A stretch of DNA of 5,839 nucleotides from Flavobacterium sp. (GTDB taxonomy: Bacteria > Bacteroidota > Bacteroidia > Flavobacteriales > Flavobacteriaceae). The stretch covers positions 1 through 5,839 of the forward strand of contig JASLHL010000268.1 of the NCBI GenBank assembly GCA_030152225.1, given 5' to 3'. Within the stretch, counting starts at the first letter, position 1, and each line of letters opens with the position of its first letter. A program made the position numbers and the translations under genes. Shown piece after piece: positions 1 to 4,640 of the stretch. The notes below the pieces were generated by a model that saw nothing but the letters and a program-made list of their open reading frames with translations, did no database searches and was not told the origin of the DNA.

Positions 1-44
1 ATAGATTCTTCTTAGTTACAGGACTTAGAAACGAAGATTTTTAA
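1..44 (+). CDS. 3' end of an upstream gene, probably an ExbD/ExbB-type component (partial)
   Basis: Reading from base 3, this is the only frame open from the left edge beyond base 15. It encodes RFFLVTGLRNEDF and ends at TAA 42-44. The stop lies 22 nt before the exbD start, on the same strand, which suits an operon partner. In many Bacteroidetes genomes tonB is preceded by exbB and two exbD paralogues, so another ExbD, or ExbB itself, is the likely identity. That rests on gene order alone: thirteen residues are too few to recognise a family. The gene start lies outside the window. Confidence 0.5.
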   Translation, partial: RFFLVTGLRNEDF

Positions 45-66
45 TCATTAAAAAATTAAACTGTAA

Positions 67-612
67 ATGGCTGAATTAAATACAGGCGGCGGAGGCAATA
101 AGGACAAAAAAGTAAGAAGTAAAAAACAAAATGCTGGAGTAGATTTAACTGCGATGGTGGATTTAGCCTTCTTATTGATTACGTTCTTTATGTTGACGAC
201 ATCTATGAATAAGCCTCAATCTATGAATCTTGCGATGCCGGATAAGGATGCAGATACTGAAATTGAGGAAGAAAAAACTAAAGTAGATGAGAACCGTACA
301 ATGACTATACTAATTGGCGGGGATAATAAACTGAAATGGTATATGGGTATGGTAAACAGCCCATTGGAAGGACCTACAGATCAAACTTATGGTAAGACGG
401 GAATTCGTCAAGTATTGTTAGAGAAAGACAAGGCCGCTTTAGCTTATTCACAAAAAGCAGACCAAGGTTTGATCGTGATCATCAGAGCAAGTGAAAAAGC
501 TACATATCGCAACTTAGTTGATATTTTAGATGAGATGGCTATCTCAGGTATTAAATCATATGCATTAGTAGATATCACACCTGAGGATTTGGAAATATTA
601 GGTGAGAAGTAG
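67..612 (+). CDS. exbD: ExbD/TolR-family biopolymer transport protein
   Basis: This is an inner-membrane component of the TonB-ExbB-ExbD energy-transducing complex, which couples the proton motive force to outer-membrane receptors. The 181-residue protein has a Gly/Lys-rich cytoplasmic N-terminus (residues 1-24). One transmembrane helix follows at about 27-47, within AGVDLTAMVDLAFLLITFF. It carries Asp32 in the 'MVDLAFLL' context, equivalent to the essential intramembrane Asp25 of E. coli ExbD. The periplasmic domain (about 50-181) ends with a pattern seen in ExbD/TolR: IVIIRASEKATYRNLVDILDEM, then KSYALVDI. The protein is longer than the roughly 140 residues of E. coli ExbD. The extra length lies around residues 75-130, which includes WYMGMVNSPLEGPTDQTYG and fits Bacteroidetes forms. 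ATG 67 is preceded by an A-rich stretch with no Shine-Dalgarno, usual for this phylum. tonB follows after 26 nt with no terminator, so the two are co-transcribed. The family call is firm. Which of the usual exbD paralogues this is cannot be decided. Confidence 0.92.
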   Translation: MAELNTGGGGNKDKKVRSKKQNAGVDLTAMVDLAFLLITFFMLTTSMNKPQSMNLAMPDKDADTEIEEEKTKVDENRTMTILIGGDNKLKWYMGMVNSPLEGPTDQTYGKTGIRQVLLEKDKAALAYSQKADQGLIVIIRASEKATYRNLVDILDEMAISGIKSYALVDITPEDLEILGEK

Positions 613-638
613 TTAACGTTCTGAGAAATTAAGAAATT

Positions 639-1493
639 ATGTCAAAATTAAATATCTTTAAAAAGGATTGGGTTGATATTATCTTCGAGGGACGAAACAA
701 GTCTTACGGAGCATATCAATTGCGATCTGAAAACCCAAAAGTAACAACTGTAGCATTGTTCTCAGGTATTGCTTTGTTCGGTTTGGCATTGGTTTCCCCA
801 ATGTTAATCGATATGGCAAAAGGAACTTTTGGAAACAATAAGGTGGATAAATTGGATAAAGTTATCGAAATGGAAAATATAAATTTACCAGATAACACAC
901 CACCACCCCCACCACCACCCCCAGAGGATGTACCACCACCTCCACCACCTCCACCAGCAGATGAGGTTAAATCAATAAACGATACCAAAAAGTTTACTGA
1001 ACCTGAAGTTGCTAAGAAAGAGGAAGTGAAAGAAGAAATCGCCAAACAAGAGGATTTCAAAGATGCTGAGGTTGGTAAAAAGGACATGAAAGGGGATAAG
1101 GATAAAGGGGAGATCAAGATTACTGAGAAAACAGGAGAAGCTGACAAAGGAACAGGTTCAGGTGGAGACGGAGATGGAAACGAAGTTTTCATTGCTGTAC
1201 AAGTACCAGCTGAATTCCCTGGAGGTATCCAAGCGTTTAACAAGCAATTTGTTCAACGTTTTAGAACACCAGAAATTGATTCAGGTGTGAAGTCAATCCG
1301 TGTTATCGTTATGTTTATCGTTGAAAAAGACGGTTCATTAACCGATATCAAAGTAGTACGTGACCCAGGTTATGGAGCTGGAAAAGAAGCAGTACGTGTA
1401 TTAGGTAATATGCCGAAGTGGAAACCAGCTGTACAAAATGGTAAAACAGTTCGATCTCAGTTTACATTACCAATTACAATTCAAGTTCAATAG
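639..1493 (+). CDS. tonB: TonB energy-transducing protein
   Basis: TonB spans the periplasm and passes energy from ExbB/ExbD to the plug domains of TonB-dependent receptors. The 284-residue protein begins with a cytoplasmic segment characteristic of Bacteroidetes TonB, WVDIIFEGRNKSYGAYQLR (residues 11-29). A transmembrane helix follows at about 36-58. The spacer has two runs of exactly eight prolines (residues 88-95 and 99-106), then a Lys/Glu-rich charged stretch (about 110-170) and a Gly/Asp-rich hinge (about 171-181). The TonB C-terminal domain covers about 188-283. Its landmarks are FPGG at 193-196, MFIVEKDGSL at 225-234, MPKWKPAVQNGK at 258-269, and the final strand FTLPITIQV. The proline and charged spacer is the usual periplasm-spanning region. 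The start at 639 places the conserved N-terminal motif correctly. exbD lies 26 nt upstream, and a small membrane-protein gene starts 2 nt after the TAG stop. Confidence 0.95.
   Translation: MSKLNIFKKDWVDIIFEGRNKSYGAYQLRSENPKVTTVALFSGIALFGLALVSPMLIDMAKGTFGNNKVDKLDKVIEMENINLPDNTPPPPPPPPEDVPPPPPPPPADEVKSINDTKKFTEPEVAKKEEVKEEIAKQEDFKDAEVGKKDMKGDKDKGEIKITEKTGEADKGTGSGGDGDGNEVFIAVQVPAEFPGGIQAFNKQFVQRFRTPEIDSGVKSIRVIVMFIVEKDGSLTDIKVVRDPGYGAGKEAVRVLGNMPKWKPAVQNGKTVRSQFTLPITIQVQ
900..956 (+). repeat. Polyproline-coding repeat in tonB (Pro8 - EDV - Pro8)
   Basis: Sixteen proline codons, mostly CCA with some CCC and CCT, form two blocks of eight separated by GAG GAT GTA. The encoded blocks are residues 88-95 and 99-106 of TonB. 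A polyproline II rod here would extend across the periplasm, as in other TonB proteins. The low-complexity CCA/CCN tract also explains a long open frame on the opposite strand, which is not a gene. Confidence 0.85.
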
Positions 1494-1495
1494 TA

Positions 1496-1723
1496 ATGTT
1501 TAACAATAAATTCAAACAAAAATCGCTTTTACAGCGATTTTTGTTCTTTTTTGGACTATTGTTTTTTCTACTCTATTTGTTTTGTGGTATCGCACTTATC
1601 GTGAGTAAGTCCTTGCCCTTTCAAATGGAAGATACCCACCGAATCTTATTTGGTGTCGTACTAATAGTCTATGGTTTTTTTAGATTCTACCGTTTGTGGA
1701 ATACTAATATGGGAAAAGATTAA
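1496..1723 (+). CDS. Small two-helix inner-membrane protein coupled to tonB
   Basis: This 75-residue protein is of unknown function. It has a basic N-terminus (MFNNKFKQK), a hydrophobic helix at about 13-36 rich in Phe and Leu, and a short loop with SKSLPFQMEDTH (about 37-49). A second helix follows at about 50-64 (ILFGVVLIVYGFF), then a basic aromatic tail, RFYRLW. The charge distribution predicts both ends in the cytoplasm and the loop in the periplasm. ATG 1496 lies 2 nt after the tonB stop (TAG 1491-1493), so translation is probably coupled by reinitiation. It resembles small hypothetical proteins I associate with this position in flavobacteria, which is recollection and not a search result. 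Oddly, codons 7-17 contain a 13-bp perfect hairpin followed by a T-run, so part of the tonB transcript may end inside the gene. A coherent two-helix reading through that hairpin, and a proper terminator just after the stop, argue that it is a real gene. Confidence 0.72.
   Translation: MFNNKFKQKSLLQRFLFFFGLLFFLLYLFCGIALIVSKSLPFQMEDTHRILFGVVLIVYGFFRFYRLWNTNMGKD
1515..1552 (+). terminator. Terminator-like hairpin (possible attenuator) inside the small membrane-protein gene
   Basis: The left arm AACAAAAATCGCT (1515-1527) and right arm AGCGATTTTTGTT (1533-1545) are perfect reverse complements of 13 bp around a 5-nt loop (TTTAC). A run of six T follows one base later (1547-1552). It has the form of a Rho-independent terminator placed 22 nt after the tonB stop, but the arms also encode residues 7-17 of the next protein. 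The stem has only four G:C pairs, so it may be leaky. Ribosomes translating the small gene would prevent it from folding, which would make it conditional. Confidence 0.5.
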
Positions 1724-1724
1724 T

Positions 1725-1755
1725 AAAAAGCTTCGAATCATTCGAAGCTTTTTTT
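1725..1755 (+). terminator. Intrinsic terminator of the exbD-tonB unit
   Basis: The left arm AAAAAGCTTCGAA (1725-1737) pairs perfectly over 13 bp with TTCGAAGCTTTTT (1741-1753) around a 3-nt loop. T residues run on to 1755, giving seven consecutive T (1749-1755). It begins 2 nt after the TAA of the small membrane-protein gene. The leading A-run makes it potentially bidirectional, although no convergent gene is present. Confidence 0.88.
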
Positions 1756-1791
1756 ATTGTTGGTTATTTATGTTAAAAAATGATTTTATTT

Positions 1792-1821
1792 TTTGCTTGT
1801 TGCAAAGAATATCTATCTTAG
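1792..1821 (+). promoter_or_regulatory. Candidate distal promoter for the PstS-like gene
   Basis: TTTG at 1792-1795 and TATCTTAG at 1814-1821 are separated by 18 bp. This matches the Bacteroidetes -33/-7 consensus (TTG ... TAnnTTTG) with one mismatch in the -7 box. It lies between the upstream terminator and the gene, where a promoter is required. It would start transcripts around 1826-1830 and give a leader of about 40 nt for the ATG at 1868. It competes with a second candidate -7 box at 1854-1861. Confidence 0.3.
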
Positions 1822-1853
1822 ACGAAAGAAAATGAGCAAACTAGGTTTTGCTT

Positions 1854-1861
1854 TAAATTTG
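1854..1861 (+). promoter_or_regulatory. Candidate proximal -7 box for the PstS-like gene
   Basis: TAAATTTG is a perfect match to the Bacteroidetes -7 consensus TAnnTTTG. It ends 6 nt before the preferred ATG at 1868, much like the -7 box 4 nt before the glycosyltransferase start at 4641. No TTG is found at the expected -33 distance (about 1828-1836), which weakens it. If active it would give an essentially leaderless mRNA and would exclude translation starts upstream of 1868. Confidence 0.3.
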
Positions 1862-1867
1862 TTTTAT

Positions 1868-2821
1868 ATGATTCAAAGAAAAAGCGCTGCTAGAATTGGT
1901 ATTTTAGCTGGTGTTTTAGCAACAAGTAGTTTGTTCTTTCAATGCAAGGATAAGCATACCCCAACGAATGAAGCTGGTAATGAACCAGTCACTCAAGAAG
2001 AAACCTTGCTCAGTGGTACGCTCACACTTGGAGTAGACGAGTCTGTGTTTCCCATTGTTGAAGATGTCGCTGTCCTATATGAAAATGAATACAAACGAGC
2101 GAAATTGAATTTACTCGCTAAATCAGAACGGGAAGTGATTCACTTATTGTTATCTGATTCTATACGCGTTGCTGTATTACCTCGTATGATGAATGCAGAT
2201 GAGTTAAAACATTATGAAGGAGTAGTTGCTCCTAAGCAGACCCACTTCGCCAGTGATGCAATGGTGTTTGTAACGAGTAAAAGTGCAACAGATTCGATTG
2301 TCGACTATCAAGCGCTTTTAAAACAGGTAGAACGCGGTAATTTAAAAGAGACAGAATCTTTCTTGGTCTTCGATAATTATAATTCTAGCGTTTCTTCTGC
2401 TTTTCGTCAGGCAACAGGATTTGATTCTTTTCCGAAGGATTATGCTTATTTTTTAAATACAACAGAAGAAGTTATTGATTATGTCACTAAAAATCCAAAA
2501 GCGATCGGCGTTATTGGATTGAATTGGTTGACACAACCCAATGCAGCCATTCAAAAGAATATTGACCAAGTAAAAGTATTGGCAGTCAAGAATCCAACAG
2601 ATAACAAGTATTACAAACCAAGCCAGAATAATATTGCTGAGGGAACATATCCATTAATTCGAAAATTGTACGTTTGGGATATGCAAGGAAAGAATGGTTT
2701 AGGTACAGGATTTGCTTCTTATATTGCTGGTTATAAAGGACAACGTGTGGTATTAAAATCGGGATTGTTCCCTTTTAATACGCCACCACGTGAAATAGTT
2801 GTAACCAAAGAAATTAAATAA
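1868..2821 (+). CDS. PstS-like periplasmic-binding lipoprotein (phosphate-ABC-type substrate-binding family)
   Basis: This predicted envelope lipoprotein has the fold signature of PstS-like solute-binding proteins. From ATG 1868 it is 317 residues: a basic n-region (MIQRKSAAR), a hydrophobic core (10-24), and Cys26 as the likely lipidation site in a relaxed LFFQC lipobox. The opening strand GTLTLGVDESVFPIVEDV (about 50-67), LVFDNYNSSVSSAF (about 166-179), AIGVIGLNW (about 212-220), YKPSQNNIAEGTYPL (about 249-263) and GYKGQRVVLKSGLFP (about 288-302) match what I recall of flavobacterial PstS-family proteins. The 'SGT' loop that binds phosphate in true PstS is not evident, and no Pst permease genes are nearby, so phosphate is not a safe substrate. 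Other in-frame starts are ATG 1832, with an A-rich upstream, and TTG 1793. I prefer 1868 because it gives a normal signal peptide. The gene follows a strong terminator and precedes the TPR gene by 40 nt with no terminator between, so those two are probably co-transcribed. Confidence 0.8.
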   Translation: MIQRKSAARIGILAGVLATSSLFFQCKDKHTPTNEAGNEPVTQEETLLSGTLTLGVDESVFPIVEDVAVLYENEYKRAKLNLLAKSEREVIHLLLSDSIRVAVLPRMMNADELKHYEGVVAPKQTHFASDAMVFVTSKSATDSIVDYQALLKQVERGNLKETESFLVFDNYNSSVSSAFRQATGFDSFPKDYAYFLNTTEEVIDYVTKNPKAIGVIGLNWLTQPNAAIQKNIDQVKVLAVKNPTDNKYYKPSQNNIAEGTYPLIRKLYVWDMQGKNGLGTGFASYIAGYKGQRVVLKSGLFPFNTPPREIVVTKEIK

Positions 2822-2861
2822 AATAAACCCACATATACTTATAAAACAATAACGATATATT

Positions 2862-4541
2862 ATGAATAAAAAGTATTCTATTTCATTGTTGACTTTAGCT
2901 TTAAGTAGTTCTTTTGCTTTTGCTCAAAGTATTAATGAAGCAAAAACAGCAATCAATGCAGAGCAATTTGATAAGGCTAAAGAGATTTTAAAAGATTTAA
3001 TTAGTAAGAAACCAGCAGAAGGAATCAATTACTATTATTTAGGAGATGTGTTCTTAAGAGAAGATCAATCGGATTCAGCCCGTTATTATTTTGATCAAGG
3101 AGTTCTTGCTAAGACTAAGGGATCTTTAAACTACGTAGGTTTAGGGCAGATTGAATTAGACAACAATCGCGCAGCTGAAGCTGTTGCTAATTTCTCTAAG
3201 GCTGAAAAAGAGATGAAGAAAAAGGATTACGATGAGCAATTGTTAGTTGCAGCTGCTTATTTGAATTCGAAAATGCCAGATGCAAAAGCAGCACAAAAGA
3301 TTGCAGCAGATGTAGTGGCAAAGGATTATAGCAATCCAATGGGGCATTTGCTTTTAGGACGTGCTTTCTTAGAACAAAAGAATTTAAACGATGCGTATTC
3401 TTCATTTAGAAATGCGTATGACTTAGACAATACTTTAGTTGAGGCTAAATTACAAATGGCTATGATTACAAAACGCGCACGTGCTTATGCGGATGCAATT
3501 AAAGCTTGTGAAGAAATTTTAGCTACAACGCCAAATTATGCACCTGCGTATAGAGAAATTGCAGAAATTTCTTATATGTGGTCAAAAGTAAACGCAAAAC
3601 AAGAAAAGGAATTAATCGCACAAGCAGGAGAGAACTATAAAAAGTTTATCAAAGCAACAGATAACTCTATCGATTCTCAAATGCGTTATGCCGATTTCTT
3701 AGTAATGACGGAAAACTATCCTGAATTAGAACGCGTGGCTACTCAAATGAAAGATATCAAAGGAGTAAATCCTCGTATTCACCGTTATTTAGGGTATGCG
3801 GCTTACGAAAATAAAAACTATGACGTAAGTGCGGATGCTTTAGATAAGTTCTTAAAAGTGTATTTAAAAGAATCAAAAAGCTTAAATGCGATTGGTAGAG
3901 ATTACTTATACTTGGGATTATCTGAAATAGGACAATCAAACTATGGAGAAAACAAAGAAATGTACCACAAAGGATTGAATCATTTAAAAGATGCAATCAA
4001 TGTTGAATTGGCCATCGCTGGTGAATTTAACCGTTTCGGATTGGAGTTATTTAGACAAAAAAAATACCAAAATGTAATTGATATCTTAGGTATTTCTGCT
4101 GATTTTAAAGAATCAAGTGGCTATATTTACGATAACTACTACGTAGGATACTCTTACTACTTATTAGGATCAGAAGATCGCTCAGATAACGAAGAACTAT
4201 TGAAAAAAGCAGATGAGTATTTAGCTAAAACGATTGAGGCTTCTCCTTTAACACAAGAGGCTTATTTCTATAGAGCGCGTGCAAATCGCTACATCGATCA
4301 CGTAGATGCTTACGATAGAATGTTTGAATCATACCAAGGATTCTTAAAAGTATTAGCAGAGAAAAACGAATTGAATGATCCTTCGAATAAAGAACAAGTA
4401 ATCGAAGCACATACATCAATTGCAACGTACTATGCAAACAAAGACAGAAATAAAGAAGCTGTTGAGGAGTTCAAAAAAGTATTAAACTTAGATCCTACAA
4501 ATAGTTTTGCTAAGAAAACGATTGAAGCAATCGGTAAATAA
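2862..4541 (+). CDS. Exported tetratricopeptide-repeat (TPR) protein
   Basis: This is a 559-residue helical-repeat protein, presumably a periplasmic or envelope scaffold; its partner is unknown. A signal peptide is clear: MNKK, a hydrophobic core, and AFA followed by Gln22, a type I signal peptidase site after residue 21. TPR-like helix pairs run along nearly all of the mature protein. Clear units are about 24-56 (AEQFDKAKEILKDL), 56-90 (YYYLGDVFL...ARYYFDQG), 90-120, 160-193 (GHLLLGRAFLEQKNLNDAYSSFRNAYDLD), 195-228 (ADAIKACEEILATTPNY), 305-335 (YLGYAAYENKNYDVSADALDKFL), and a canonical last repeat at about 515-548 (AHTSIATYYANKDRNKEAVEEFKKVLNLDP). Residues 240-300 and 340-510 are more divergent. 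There is no enzymatic motif. ATG 2862 is fixed by the signal peptide. The gene follows the PstS-like gene by 40 nt and ends at a strong terminator. The conserved-looking pairing with PstS-like and TonB genes suggests a shared envelope function, which is inference. Confidence 0.88.
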   Translation: MNKKYSISLLTLALSSSFAFAQSINEAKTAINAEQFDKAKEILKDLISKKPAEGINYYYLGDVFLREDQSDSARYYFDQGVLAKTKGSLNYVGLGQIELDNNRAAEAVANFSKAEKEMKKKDYDEQLLVAAAYLNSKMPDAKAAQKIAADVVAKDYSNPMGHLLLGRAFLEQKNLNDAYSSFRNAYDLDNTLVEAKLQMAMITKRARAYADAIKACEEILATTPNYAPAYREIAEISYMWSKVNAKQEKELIAQAGENYKKFIKATDNSIDSQMRYADFLVMTENYPELERVATQMKDIKGVNPRIHRYLGYAAYENKNYDVSADALDKFLKVYLKESKSLNAIGRDYLYLGLSEIGQSNYGENKEMYHKGLNHLKDAINVELAIAGEFNRFGLELFRQKKYQNVIDILGISADFKESSGYIYDNYYVGYSYYLLGSEDRSDNEELLKKADEYLAKTIEASPLTQEAYFYRARANRYIDHVDAYDRMFESYQGFLKVLAEKNELNDPSNKEQVIEAHTSIATYYANKDRNKEAVEEFKKVLNLDPTNSFAKKTIEAIGK

Positions 4542-4559
4542 AAATAGTTATACAACTAC

Positions 4560-4595
4560 AAAAGGCTAATTACATCACGTAATTAGCCTTTTTTT
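4560..4595 (+). terminator. Intrinsic terminator after the TPR gene
   Basis: The left arm AAAAGGCTAATTAC (4560-4573) and right arm GTAATTAGCCTTTT (4579-4592) pair perfectly over 14 bp around the loop ATCAC. Seven consecutive T (4589-4595) follow, overlapping the end of the stem. It lies 18 nt after the TAA of the TPR gene and upstream of an independent promoter. An outer 8-bp pairing, AACTACAA (4554-4561) with TTGTAGTT (4608-4615), is also possible but probably incidental. Confidence 0.9.
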
Positions 4596-4607
4596 GTGGG
4601 ATTTCTA

Positions 4608-4636
4608 TTGTAGTTTTCCTAATCCTATTATATTTG
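4608..4636 (+). promoter_or_regulatory. Bacteroidetes-type promoter of the glycosyltransferase gene
   Basis: TTG at 4608-4610 (-33 element) and TATATTTG at 4629-4636 (-7 element, perfect TAnnTTTG) are separated by 18 bp, within the spacing described for Flavobacterium promoters. It sits immediately downstream of a strong terminator and upstream of the next gene, where a promoter is expected. The -7 box ends only 4 nt before ATG 4641, so the transcript start would fall at or next to the start codon. Confidence 0.65.
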
Positions 4637-4640
4637 CCAC

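Noticed and set aside
716..1243. Long minus-strand open frame opposite tonB
   Set aside because: It is Ser/Pro/Gly-rich with long glycine runs that simply mirror the CCN proline codons and codon bias of tonB. It has no domain features, and tonB is certain.
1793..1867. TTG 1793 or ATG 1832 as the start of the PstS-like gene
   Set aside because: Both put 12 to 25 extra residues before a signal peptide that is already complete from ATG 1868, and the TTG overlaps a candidate promoter. ATG 1832 has a favourable A-rich upstream and is not fully excluded.
3196..4437. Several short minus-strand open frames opposite the TPR gene
   Set aside because: They are low-information shadows in a biased coding sequence. 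None has a recognisable motif, and all lie entirely within a well-supported gene.
4554..4615. Outer 8-bp inverted repeat (AACTACAA / TTGTAGTT) around the terminator
   Set aside because: The arms are 46 nt apart and separated by a very stable inner hairpin. This is plausible by chance in AT-rich sequence and overlaps the -33 promoter element.
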